From contig JAICKD010000001.1 in the NCBI GenBank assembly GCA_025928125.1, positions 1 through 26,370 on the forward strand: a stretch of DNA of 26,370 nt, in the 5' to 3' direction. The notes beneath the pieces are model-generated. The model made no database searches. It was given only the letters and a program-made list of their open reading frames with translations, and was not told the DNA's origin. Shown here one piece after another: positions 1 through 7,291 of this stretch (position 1 is its first letter; every line of letters begins with the position of its first letter). This DNA is from Ktedonobacterales bacterium (GTDB lineage: Bacteria > Chloroflexota > Ktedonobacteria > Ktedonobacterales > JADMIN01). Made by a program: the position numbers and the translations under genes.

Positions 1-88
1 GACCACCTGGTTTGGCCGCTGGGAGCAGCGGCGCGAAGACGTTCCATTCCGCATCGGTGAGATCGCTAGGGTAGACTGGAGTTGCCAT
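1..88 (-). mobile_element. IS5-family transposase, N-terminal fragment cut by window edge
   Basis: Reading leftwards from an ATG at 88, the first 29 codons give YPSDLTDAEW followed by APLLPAAKPGG. This is the characteristic N-terminal block of the DUF4096-type transposases of the IS5 family (IS427/IS1031-like subgroups). The DDE catalytic domain would lie to the left of position 1 and cannot be seen, so whether the element is intact is unknown. The start is chosen because the family conserved block begins within ten residues of this Met. The left terminal inverted repeat should lie within about 100 bases to the right of the ATG; a candidate is the segment around 105-125 containing GTGTTTGACACAC, but without the other end it cannot be confirmed. 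Confidence 0.8.
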
Positions 89-500
89 ACCAGGAATGCT
101 CTCCGAACTGTGTTTGACACACTCATTTCGGTAGGGTAGCTCCTGGTGGCCCCTTACGTCCTACCCCCTTCTCGTACAGTTTCTAGCCAACTCCAGCATC
201 GCGGCCGGAACTGGGACATTTCGATAAATAAGTTCTTCCTTTGTCGCCTGGCTACTTAAAAGGATCTGGCTATCGGCGACAGTGTAGAGATGTCCAGTGT
301 ACTGCAAGATGGTGGGGGTAATGTCGTGTCTGTCGGAATCCGAAATATAAGATGGATGAGATGAATGGGGATACGGGATACAGTTTGAAAGGTGATTTCT
401 GAGCGTGCATGGGTACGCGCATGGGTACAAGGTTAATTTAGCAGCCATTGTCAGAGGCGATGGAGGACGCAAAGCCAGAATACAAGGCAGGTCGAAAGGG
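89..500. other. Gene-free stretch between IS5 transposase and tRNA-Thr
   Basis: About 410 bases with no convincing gene. An open frame of 103 codons on the minus strand (161-472) has no family resemblance, no good ribosome binding site and an atypical composition, so I do not call it. The DNA is visibly less GC-rich than its neighbours. It probably contains the left end of the IS5-type element (near 90-130) and the 3' trailer of the tRNA transcript (just below 501). Foreign origin is possible because it lies between an insertion sequence and the 3' end of a tRNA gene, but no duplicated tRNA end is visible in it. Confidence 0.4.
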
Positions 501-572
501 AGCCAGCGGTGGGATTTGAACCCACGGCCTGCTGTTTACGAAACAGCTGCTCTGCCCCTGAGCTACGCTGGC
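501..572 (-). tRNA. tRNA-Thr (anticodon CGT)
   Basis: Read on the minus strand from 572, the sequence folds as a complete 72-base cloverleaf. The acceptor stem is GCCAGCG/CGCTGGC, the D arm GCTC-AGGGGCA-GAGC, the anticodon arm GCTGT-TTCGTAA-ACAGC, the variable loop AGGCC and the T arm GTGGG-TTCAAAT-CCCAC, with discriminator base T at 501. The anticodon is CGT, reading the threonine codon ACG. CCA is not encoded. The transcript likely starts near 628 from the promoter at 635-664. Confidence 0.97.
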
Positions 573-634
573 GAGGAGGCGCGAATGGTACGCGAAAGGC
601 ATACGAACGATGGGCGCTTGTGGCGACCTCCCGT

Positions 635-664
635 AGTGTATCGTATCGCGGCGGCGCGCGTCAA
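635..664 (-). promoter_or_regulatory. Sigma-A type promoter of tRNA-Thr
   Basis: On the minus strand TTGACG (664-659) is followed after 18 bases by TACACT (640-635). This places the transcription start near 628, about 55 bases before the mature tRNA 5' end. The -35 matches the consensus at five of six positions and the -10 at four of six, including the critical T-A and final T. Confidence 0.6.
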
Positions 665-805
665 GCGCAGGCGCGTTCTCTCATAAATGCGGGGCTGGCT
701 GCCGCGCTTCCCAACCGGGTGTATCATGATGCTCAGGCAACAGTGGTTGCCTGTGTCCTGACGCCCCGGCATGAGCACGGATGGTCAGGGAAGCGAGGGT
801 GAGTG

Positions 806-1309
806 ATGGTCCCTGAGGTGTTCTATCAGACGGTTGCGCAGCTTTCGTTTACCCTGCTCGGCCTCTGGTGGCTGGTGCTGCAGACCAAATATAGCGAGTG
901 GATCCATGACCGCCTGCGCCGACGCATGGCTACCAACATCACGCTCTACTTTCTCCTGCCGGGCAGCATGAGCCTGCTGGCGTTGCTGGCCACCGAGAGC
1001 CGCCTGCTCTGGCAGGTCTCCTTCATCATTGCCGCCGTGATTGGGGCAACGACCGCCATCCTCTTCCTGCGCGACGCCCTCGTAAGCCCGTGGCGCAACC
1101 CCATGAGCATTCGAGTCATCTCGCTCGCCTCTGGTCTGGGCGTGGCGCTCTATATCCTCGTCATCGTCGTCGCGCTCGTACCCGACCTCTTCCGCGCGCT
1201 GGGCGCCACGCCGCTGACCGTCGCGGGCATTGGGGTGACGCTGCTGGTGATTGTGGGGGTGACGCTCGCCTGGACCTATTTCGTCGAACCATCCGCGTCC
1301 GCGAAGTGA
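806..1309 (+). CDS. Small multi-pass membrane protein, unknown function
   Basis: A 167-residue protein that I do not recognise. It has four or five hydrophobic segments: a weak one near residues 8-25 (rich in Leu and Trp), then about 42-62, 68-89, 105-127 and 135-158. A short basic cytoplasmic-type loop with DRLRRR lies after the first, and the C-terminus is short and polar. No catalytic motif is visible, so it may be a structural or regulatory membrane protein. ATG at 806 is chosen over GTG at 803; GAGGGTGAG lies just upstream. The gene stands alone, preceded by the divergent tRNA-Thr promoter and converging with rnc, from which it is separated by 28 bases. Confidence 0.7.
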   Translation: MVPEVFYQTVAQLSFTLLGLWWLVLQTKYSEWIHDRLRRRMATNITLYFLLPGSMSLLALLATESRLLWQVSFIIAAVIGATTAILFLRDALVSPWRNPMSIRVISLASGLGVALYILVIVVALVPDLFRALGATPLTVAGIGVTLLVIVGVTLAWTYFVEPSASAK

Positions 1310-1337
1310 GACAGTGCGCGCCTGCCACTCCTCCGCG

Positions 1338-2102
1338 CTATCCGCCCGTCTCCGCGCTCGCCTCCAACCAGCCGGGGTCTTCCAGCGCGCGGGCCGCCGC
1401 CGCCTGCTCGGCCTGCTGCTTGCTCCGCCCCTCGCCCCGCGCCGCCACGTACGCGCCCACCAGCACCTCGGCCACGAAGCGGCGGTCGTGCGACGGCCCC
1501 TCAGTGCTCACCAGTTGGTAGCGCGGCGTCACGCCCAGTTGTCCCTGCGCCAGCTCCTGCAAGCGCGATTTGGCGTCTTTGATGCTCTGCTGCGCCGTGG
1601 CCCGCGCCAGCGCCGCGTGTAGCTGGGGATCGAGGAATCGCTCCGCCGCCGCCAGCCCGCCATCCAGATAGATCGCGCCCAGCACCGCCTCGAAGGCCGC
1701 GGCGATCACCGACTCGCGGTCGCGCCCGCCCAGCCCGGCCTCGCTCCGGCCCAGCCGCAGATAGGCGCCCAGACCGAGATCGCGGGCGAAGTCCGCCAGC
1801 GTCGTCGTCCGCACCAGCGCCACGCGCAACTGGGTCAGCCGGCCCTCCGGCTCGGTCGGACGCTCGCGGTAGACCATCTCCGCGCTCACCAGCGCCAACA
1901 CCGCGTCGCCGAGGAACTCCAGCCGCTCGTTGGAAACCACGCCGCCGCGCCCCGCCTCGTTGAGATACGAGCGATGCGTCAGCGCGTCCACCAGCAGCGA
2001 CCGCTGGCTGAAGTGATAGCCGAGCGTCGCCTCCAATGGGGCAAGCGGATCATCCCGCGCGGGCGGCTCGCTCTCCTCAGTTGGCCTGCGATCTTTAGCC
2101 AT
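1338..2102 (-). CDS. rnc: Ribonuclease III
   Basis: Endoribonuclease that cuts double-stranded RNA in rRNA processing and mRNA turnover; cytoplasmic dimer. The 254-residue product has the family signature NERLEFLGD at residues 58-66 and a C-terminal double-stranded RNA binding domain at about 180-245 (DAKSRLQELAQ... ending SKQQAEQAAAARAL), giving normal family length. The N-terminal 17 residues are a polar extension. The start at 2102 overlaps the selD stop by eight bases (ATGGCTAA), the usual sign of translational coupling, and discards a longer frame lying inside selD. An oddity is that the second active-site block reads AAAFEAVLGAIYLD (residues 134-147): the Asp normally three residues before the Glu (E. 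coli Asp114) is Ala135, while Glu138 is retained. Glu62 and Asp66 are present. Identity is certain; full activity is not. Confidence 0.95.
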   Translation of the reverse strand: MAKDRRPTEESEPPARDDPLAPLEATLGYHFSQRSLLVDALTHRSYLNEAGRGGVVSNERLEFLGDAVLALVSAEMVYRERPTEPEGRLTQLRVALVRTTTLADFARDLGLGAYLRLGRSEAGLGGRDRESVIAAAFEAVLGAIYLDGGLAAAERFLDPQLHAALARATAQQSIKDAKSRLQELAQGQLGVTPRYQLVSTEGPSHDRRFVAEVLVGAYVAARGEGRSKQQAEQAAAARALEDPGWLEASAETGG

Positions 2103-3180
2103 TGCCTGTTCCTGCCTCCACCACGATTCCCGTGCCTTCCTCGCCCGACGCCGCAACCCGACCGACGACGGCGCCCGTCACGCCCGCCTCAGCCAGCGCC
2201 GCCAGCAGGCCATCCACCGCCTCCGGCGCGACGGCGGTAAAGAGGCCGCCCGATGTCTGTGGGTCATAGAGCAGGGTGCGTGCCACCTCGTCCACCTCGC
2301 CAACCCAGCGGGTATGTGGCTCGATGGCGGCGCGGTTGCGGCCGGTGCCACCCGGCACAAAGCCAGCGGCGGCATACCCGCGCGCGCCCGCCAGCAGCGG
2401 AACGACCCCGGCGAAGATGTGGAAGGCGACGCCGCTCTGCTCGGCCATCTCCCAGCCGTGTCCGAGCAGCCCATAGCCGGTGATGTCGGTGCAGGCGTGC
2501 AGGCTGGTTCCGAGCGCCCGTAGCGCGCGCATGGCCAGGCCATTCAACCGCATCATGCTGGCGATGGCAGTCGCCAGATCGGCCTCATCCGCTTGCTCGG
2601 CCTTGGCGGCGGTGGTAATGACTCCCGTGCCGATAGGCTTCGTGAGCACCAGGCTATCGCCCGCGCGCGCCCCGCCTTTGGTGAAGATGCGCGCCGGATG
2701 CACGAGGCCAATCGCGGCGAGTCCGTACTTTGGCTCGTGGTCGGTGACGGAATGCCCGCCCGCGATCAGCGCACCCGCCTCGCGCACTTTCTCTGCGCCG
2801 CCGCGCAGAATCTCGGTCAGAATCTCGGCGTCGAGATCGTCGGGGAAGCCGACGAGGTTCAGGGCAAAGAGCGGGTCGCCGCCCATGGCGTAGATGTCGC
2901 TGAGGGCGTTGGCGGCGGCGATGGCGCCGAAGGCATAGGGATCGTCCACCACCGGCGGGAAGAAGTCCGTCGTGGCAACGATGGCCTGTTCGTCGTTCAG
3001 GCGATAGACGGCGGCATCATCGGCGTGGCCCAGCCCCACGAGCAAGTCGGTGGCGGCCTCCGCGCCGAATGTCGCGGCGAGCGGACGCAACACGTGCGCC
3101 AGGGCCTCAGGACCCATCTTGGCAGCTCAACCAGCGCAGCTTGCCAGCGTCGTCAGGCGTATCTTTCTGCCGGGCGCCAT
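2095..3180 (-). CDS. selD: Selenide, water dikinase (selenophosphate synthetase), itself a selenoprotein
   Basis: Makes selenophosphate from selenide and ATP, the selenium donor for selenocysteine and for selenouridine in tRNA. An open frame without stops begins at Met 3117 (MGPEALAHVLRPL), but the family always carries upstream a catalytic Cys or Sec followed by a Lys. Reading back in frame gives MAPGRKIRLTTLASCAG, then TGA at 3129-3127, then AAKMGPEAL. The TGA sits exactly at the catalytic Cys/Sec position (residue 18), with the ATP-site Lys at 21. I therefore start at ATG 3180, which has a strong AGGAG five bases upstream (3190-3186), giving 361 residues including Sec18. Later motifs include DDAAV, TTDFFPPVVDDPY, NALSDIYAMGG, AGGHSVTD and DITGYGLLGH, as in AIR synthase-like kinases. 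rnc follows with an eight-base overlap. selA, selB and tRNA-Sec are not in the window. Confidence 0.93.
3098..3123 (-). promoter_or_regulatory. Candidate bacterial SECIS stem-loop after the selD UGA
   Basis: Starting three bases after the UGA (minus strand), GCCA (3123-3120) pairs with TGGC (3101-3098). Inside, after a four-base bulge AGAT, GGGTC (3115-3111) pairs with GGCCC (3106-3102), closing a CTGA loop. The position immediately 3' of the UGA inside the coding sequence is where bacterial SECIS elements sit. Pairing was found by eye; energy and SelB recognition bases were not tested. Confidence 0.5.
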
Positions 3181-3197
3181 ACGATCTCCTGATAGGT

Positions 3198-3306
3198 CTC
3201 GGCCATAAATGGCCGGAGTAAGGAACATGAGCCATAAATGGCCATCTCGCGGCTCTGGCGGGCTTTTAAGCCCCTTCGTGCCGTACTCCGGCCTTTCAAG
3301 GCCGAG
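3198..3306. repeat. Nested-palindrome repeat, copy 1 (109 bp)
   Basis: The element starts CTCGGCCATAAATGGCCGG and ends in the approximate reverse complement, with CCGGCCTTTCAAGGCCGAG. Its ends are thus terminal inverted repeats that share GGCCGGAGTA/TACTCCGGCC. Inside lie further short hairpins: GCCATAAATGGC (3231-3242) and GGGCTTTTAAGCCC (about 3260-3273). A related 130-bp copy is at 22152-22281. This copy sits immediately upstream of the selD ribosome binding site. It encodes no protein. Confidence 0.8.
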
Positions 3307-3464
3307 AATAACCCGCCAAAACAACAGTGCATCAGGCACTGTGAACGAGTCAACGTGGTTTGATTGTACGTTTCAAGCGCGAGAGGCGTCAAAGCGAACT
3401 ATGGGGGTGACAACAAATGGGGAGGCAAAAACCAGGGGAACAGAGCAGCCACGAGGAAAACGAT
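3307..3464. other. Intergenic stretch upstream of selD
   Basis: No gene is seen. A six-base-pair hairpin CAGTGC-ATCAG-GCACTG lies at 3325-3341. The selD promoter is expected here or within the repeat at 3198-3306, but no hexamer pair close to consensus is evident on the minus strand. Confidence 0.35.
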
Positions 3465-3491
3465 GAACGGGCGAGGAGGCCTCACCCGTTC
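3465..3491 (-). terminator. Terminator of the YtxH-like gene
   Basis: GAACGGG (3465-3471) pairs with CCCGTTC (3485-3491), and inside it GAGG pairs with CCTC around an AGG loop, with one C·A mismatch between the two helices. On the minus strand the stem is followed by ATCGTTTTCC, a modest T tract. It lies 27 bases past the stop at 3518. Confidence 0.65.
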
Positions 3492-3517
3492 GCTGCGTTG
3501 CTTGCCGTCGAGACAGC

Positions 3518-3874
3518 TTAGATGCTGGCCTCGGGCAGCTCGCCCTCGGTGGCCGTGGCGGACTTGCCATTGAACAAGCCCTTTGGCAGCGCGGCGCTGA
3601 CAGCCTGCGGCGCCTGCGAAATCGCGTTCGAGACAGCGCTCTTGGCGCGCGGATACTGCTCCTGCGCGGTCTGGGCAACCTGGTTGCCAACCTTGCGTGC
3701 GGTGCTGGCGACTGCCTGCGCGGCCTGCTGGCCCTTCTGGCCAATCTGGTTCTCGTTCAGGAAGCGACGAGCCGCCTCGCGGCCGTCCTCACGTGCCAGG
3801 ACGATCCCGATGGTTACTGCCGCAACGCCCAACGCCGCGCCTGCGATCAGGGCAACGAGCTGGCCTCTCTTCAT
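3518..3874 (-). CDS. YtxH-like single-pass membrane protein
   Basis: A 118-residue protein beginning MKRGQLVALIAGAALGVAA, that is, one glycine/alanine-rich hydrophobic helix (residues about 5-24) right at the N-terminus. It continues with AREDGREAARRFLNENQIGQKG and then a long Ala/Gln-rich amphipathic segment with repeated pattern (QAAQAVASTARKVGNQVAQTAQE). This architecture, N-terminal membrane helix with GRE-type motif and amphipathic tail, resembles YtxH/gas-vesicle-associated general stress proteins. The assignment rests on architecture only. The start at 3874 has GGGAGAGGT seven bases upstream; a longer frame up to 4042 lacks such a site. It follows the kinase gene on the same strand after 264 bases, so it may have its own promoter. 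Confidence 0.65.
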   Translation of the reverse strand: MKRGQLVALIAGAALGVAAVTIGIVLAREDGREAARRFLNENQIGQKGQQAAQAVASTARKVGNQVAQTAQEQYPRAKSAVSNAISQAPQAVSAALPKGLFNGKSATATEGELPEASI

Positions 3875-4087
3875 TTTTGCACCTCTCCCGTTCAAATCGA
3901 TACATCTCATCCATTTCGCGACCGTGTCGCGAACTTGCGCTCTGGGGATCCGCCGAGCGTCTGGCGCGCCTGGAATACGCACGCACTCAGGCTCTACATA
4001 CGCACTGTGCGTGCCATCACACTCTGGCTGCCATTCGCCCAACCGTCACATTCTATAACAAATCAGGCGGTGGCTGCATACTGCTTT

Positions 4088-4113
4088 AGACGCATTCCGT
4101 AACAGTAGCGTCT
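4088..4113 (-). terminator. Weak hairpin after the kinase gene
   Basis: AGACGC (4088-4093) pairs with GCGTCT (4108-4113) around a 14-base loop, 25 bases beyond the kinase stop. There is no clear T tract, so it is a weak candidate terminator. Confidence 0.3.
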
Positions 4114-4138
4114 CAGTATTCTTCCGAGGCATTCCCGC

Positions 4139-5356
4139 TTACGGCGCCTCAATCGCGTCATCTGGCGCATCGCTCGGCGCATCTTCCGAGCCATCGGCAG
4201 ACGAGTCGGCGGGTGACGAAGGTTGCGAGGGTTGCGATGGCGCGGCCTCTGGGTCGATGCCAGGCACATGCGAGGCCACACGCAGCACCGTCGATTGCTC
4301 CGGCGGCTCTTCTTCTGAATCTACATCTGAATCTACATCCGCTGCCGCCTCAGGTTGCTCCACGGGTTGCGCCTGCTCGGCGGGCGGTGGAGCGGCGCGG
4401 TTCTGCGGCGTCATCACCCATGCGCCCCGGTCGGCGGGCGCCATCGCGGGCGAGCGCTCGCGGCTCCAGCGCAGCGCCTGGGCAAATTCGTTGGCGTCGG
4501 CAAAGCGCTCGCTGGGATCGCGTCGCAGCGCCAGCAGCACGACATCCACTAGCGGCGCGGGGATATCCTCGCGAAAGTGTTCGAGCGGCGCGGGATCGGT
4601 CATCACTCGTTTCGATGCCGCCGCCAGCGGGGTCTCACCCTCGAAGGGCAGCCGCCCGGTGAGTAATTCGTAGAGTACAACGCCGAGCGCATAGAGGTCG
4701 GAGGATGGACCGCCCGGCTCGCCAAGCACCTGCTCCGGCGAGAGATAGTCGGGCGTGCCGAGCACCTGGCCGCTTTCCGTCAGACTGGTGAGATCGCCGC
4801 CCACCTGGCGCGCGATGCCAAAATCGGTCAGCTTGGCCAACAACTCCGAGGCGGCGTCGAGAATCATGACGTTCTGCGGCTTGACATCGCGGTGAACGAC
4901 GCCAAGCGCATGGGCAGCGCTGAGCGCGTCGCAGAGCTGGCCACCCAAGCGCCAGATCCAGTCGAAGGGCAGCGGGCCGCGCCGCCGGACCAGTTCTTTC
5001 AGCGTCGCGCCAAAGACGTATTCCATCGCCAGATAGGGAACCGGCTGCCCACTATTATCCTCCCATGTCACCCGCCCACCCATCGGCAGGGGGATGGTAT
5101 AGCCGTAGTCGAGCAGGCGCACGATATGGCGGTGCGAGAGCGTCGCGGCGAGCCGCGCCTCACGACGGAAGCGCGCCGCCGCCTCGGGAATCAGCGGGCT
5201 GTTGGTGCGCAGCACTTTGACGGCGACGATGCGCTCGGTATGCATGTCGATGCAGCGATAGACCACCGCTGTGCCGCCGAGGCCCACACGCGCCAGGACA
5301 CGATAGCGGTCTGCCAGCGGCGCTATCGCGGCGGTGGCGGCTCCCTTCTGCGTCAT
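4139..5356 (-). CDS. Soluble Hanks-type serine/threonine protein kinase
   Basis: A eukaryotic-like kinase that phosphorylates Ser/Thr on target proteins. Residues 18-295 form the kinase domain: glycine loop VGLGGTAVVY (about 24-33), Lys47 in AVKVL, Glu66 in the C helix, catalytic loop HRDVKPQN (155-162), DFG at 178-180 and activation-segment SPE at 206-208. All catalytic residues are present, so it should be active. Residues from about 300 to 405 are a low-complexity tail rich in Pro, Ala, Ser, Glu and Asp, ending in repeated Ser/Asp runs. No membrane helix and no PASTA domain are seen, unlike PknB, so it is probably cytosolic. ATG 5356 is preferred over TTG 5395 because GGAAGGAGC lies upstream of it. 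The target is unknown. Confidence 0.93.
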   Translation of the reverse strand: MTQKGAATAAIAPLADRYRVLARVGLGGTAVVYRCIDMHTERIVAVKVLRTNSPLIPEAAARFRREARLAATLSHRHIVRLLDYGYTIPLPMGGRVTWEDNSGQPVPYLAMEYVFGATLKELVRRRGPLPFDWIWRLGGQLCDALSAAHALGVVHRDVKPQNVMILDAASELLAKLTDFGIARQVGGDLTSLTESGQVLGTPDYLSPEQVLGEPGGPSSDLYALGVVLYELLTGRLPFEGETPLAAASKRVMTDPAPLEHFREDIPAPLVDVVLLALRRDPSERFADANEFAQALRWSRERSPAMAPADRGAWVMTPQNRAAPPPAEQAQPVEQPEAAADVDSDVDSEEEPPEQSTVLRVASHVPGIDPEAAPSQPSQPSSPADSSADGSEDAPSDAPDDAIEAP

Positions 5357-5552
5357 CGCTCTGCTCCTTCCCCTTTCGCCCTCTTCTCGCGCCAACGATG
5401 CCGCTGCTTCCAGCGCTTGTCACGGTGTCACGTGAAACCAGCCTGCGCCACGTATTCTATCATAGCCAGCCTTCGGCGAAGGAACGAAACAGACAAACGC
5501 GCCACTGCCTATCCTCAAGGCGCACGCCGCTCAACGGGCGGCGAAGACACGA
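5357..5552. other. Intergenic region upstream of the kinase gene
   Basis: No gene is seen. A perfect palindrome CCTTCG-G-CGAAGG lies at 5470-5482, and next to it on the minus strand is the A/T-rich TATGATAGAAT (about 5465-5455), which could serve as a -10 element. No matching -35 is evident. Confidence 0.3.
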
Positions 5553-5580
5553 ATGCCCCTCCTATGGTGGAGAGGGGCAT
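5553..5580 (-). terminator. Terminator of the Ca2+/H+ exchanger gene
   Basis: ATGCCCCTC (5553-5561) pairs with GAGGGGCAT (5572-5580) around a ten-base loop. The hairpin lies 45 bases beyond the exchanger stop and before the next minus-strand gene. On the minus strand it is followed by TTCGTGTCTTCG. It belongs to the group of GGAGAGGGG hairpins found elsewhere in the window. Confidence 0.6.
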
Positions 5581-5625
5581 CGAAGTAATTGAAGTATCGG
5601 CCTGACAGACCGACGTGCGCACGCT

Positions 5626-6882
5626 TTACCGACCGGGAAGGACGAAGGCGGTGACGGCGATCATCAGGTAGAACGCGAGTAGCTGCACGCCTTCCAGCCA
5701 GGTCGTCTCGCCGTCCAGATTGACAAGCGCATAGACGAACGTCACCAGCCCCACGACGATCAACAGAATCGGATTGAAGACGAGGGTCAGCACGTTACCC
5801 GCGTTGGCGCCCGCCAGAATCGCACTGACGAGGACCAGCACCGGCGTCACGAAGAGCGGCACCTGAACACTAGATCCGGCGGCAACGTTCATCGCGGCAT
5901 CCATATCATTGGCCCAGGAGCCGCGGAATGCCGCGATCAGCTCGCCAAGATTGCAGACTATCGGGAAGAGAATCAGGCCCACCGAGAGCGGCGTCAGCGC
6001 CGACTGCGCGATCACCTCGTCGGTGACGCCGACGATGAGATAGGCCATGAATGCGATGACGGCGGTGAAGAACGCCAGCGCCAGGAATCCGAGCGGCAGC
6101 GCCAGCTGTTTCTCCCGGCGCAGCTCCCGGCGACGAGCGCTCTCGCGGGCGCTCTGCTCGGCCTCCGCCTGTTCCGCCTCCAGACGCTTGCTCGTCTCTT
6201 CCTCGGCTTCGCCTTCTTCTTCGCCTGCGCCCTTCTCTTCGCCCTTCGCCGCTTTCTTACGGCTCACGCGCACTTTTTCACCCCAGCCAAAGGTGCTGGC
6301 GCCTACATACATGATGTAGGTGATGATGAGGATGGCGCTTACCACCAGGCTGGCGGTCTCTTCATTGGCGGCGGAGTGCTCTTTGGCGAAGCCCGCCGCC
6401 AGCGTGGGCAGCGCCAGGCCAACGACGGCAAGGGCGAGCATCGAGGCAAACCCCGCCGCCTGCCCGGCGTCGAACCGCATCCGGCCATTGCGGAGCGCGC
6501 CGAAGAAGACAGAGGAGCCTAACACAAGCAGCACATTATTGATGACCGAACCGATGAGCAGACCACGGATAATGATGAAGTTTGTGTCCAGCAAGGACGC
6601 GCTCTCATGCGCCTTGATCAGCAGGAAGACGCCAATAGCAATCTCAGGGATGTTGCTAAAGGTCGCCTCGATCAGCCCGCGCGATACCTTGCCCAGGTAC
6701 GGCGAAAGCGCTTCGGTGATATCATTGACGGCCTGCGCAAGCGGGATGAGCGCGGCCAGCGCCAGGCCAAAAACCCAGTATTCCAGTTGTCCCGCGTAGC
6801 TCCCTGAGCCGTTGAGATACCATACCACGATGGCCGCCGCCGCCAGCACAATCGAGGCAATAAATGACCACCGAAATTTCAA
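5626..6882 (-). CDS. CaxA-type calcium/proton exchanger
   Basis: A 418-residue inner-membrane antiporter of the Ca2+/cation antiporter superfamily, expected to export calcium (or a similar divalent cation) in exchange for protons. Two alpha repeats are visible: GLIEATFSNIPEIAIGVF (about 88-105), matching the usual GLLNATFGNxPELII, and PIVCNLGELIAAF followed by MNVAAGSSVQVPLF, matching VGNAAEH...GSSIQIALF. About 11 hydrophobic segments surround them. Between the halves (about 205-262) is a highly charged Lys/Glu/Arg stretch, probably a cytosolic coiled coil. The second repeat deviates from GNAAEH to CNLGEL, so cation preference is uncertain. The start is TTG at 6882, preceded by GAGGAGAAGG; no ATG fits. 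Confidence 0.88.
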   Translation of the reverse strand: MKFRWSFIASIVLAAAAIVVWYLNGSGSYAGQLEYWVFGLALAALIPLAQAVNDITEALSPYLGKVSRGLIEATFSNIPEIAIGVFLLIKAHESASLLDTNFIIIRGLLIGSVINNVLLVLGSSVFFGALRNGRMRFDAGQAAGFASMLALAVVGLALPTLAAGFAKEHSAANEETASLVVSAILIITYIMYVGASTFGWGEKVRVSRKKAAKGEEKGAGEEEGEAEEETSKRLEAEQAEAEQSARESARRRELRREKQLALPLGFLALAFFTAVIAFMAYLIVGVTDEVIAQSALTPLSVGLILFPIVCNLGELIAAFRGSWANDMDAAMNVAAGSSVQVPLFVTPVLVLVSAILAGANAGNVLTLVFNPILLIVVGLVTFVYALVNLDGETTWLEGVQLLAFYLMIAVTAFVLPGR

Positions 6883-7291
6883 GGCCTTCTCCTCTCCTCC
6901 GCCAGCGCCAGCCCTCTCACACTCTCTACAGCGGGCGGTTGGCCGTGCCAGTTTACCATAGAGTCGTTTGCCTGGGAACAGTCCATTTCTCGTACTCCGC
7001 TTTCGTGGAGAATACGCCCCAGGTAACGCGGCGTGGCGCGGGATGAGCCGCTATCGACGAGGTCAGCGGGGTGTGGAAGGGCGATTCGCGCCAGTGGAAC
7101 GCCTTTTCACTGGCTGCGTTCCCGGCAATGAGAGGCGCCGCGCGCTACGCAATGAATTATGGTAACCTGTTTCCATACCAAGCAATATTAGGCGGTCCAT
7201 GTCACATAGAGGCAGTTCATTGCCACCAAAGCGATTTTGTCGTATCGTGCGAACATGAAACGCCCGGCTCTAGCAATAACAAGGAAACCTG
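6883..7291. other. Gene-free stretch between exchanger and tnpB
   Basis: About 410 bases without a convincing gene. It should contain the exchanger promoter (leftward), the left end of the tnpB element and the tnpB promoter (7220-7248). A hairpin segment at 6990-7016 reads CGTACTCCGCTTTCGTGGAG and resembles a shortened right end of the nested-palindrome repeat. The left boundary of the IS605-type element could not be located. Confidence 0.4.
7220..7248 (+). promoter_or_regulatory. Candidate promoter of tnpB
   Basis: TTGCCA (7220-7225) and TATCGT (7243-7248) are separated by exactly 17 bases. The predicted start is near 7255, giving a short leader to ATG 7292. Confidence 0.4.

Noticed and set aside
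161..472. 103-codon open frame on the minus strand left of tRNA-Thr
   Set aside because: No family resemblance, no ribosome binding site and biased composition (many His, Ser, Pro and Tyr); likely chance.
2095..3117. selD starting at Met 3117
   Set aside because: This start lacks the catalytic residue and has no ribosome binding site; reading through the UGA to ATG 3180 restores the full family N-terminus with AGGAG at the proper distance.
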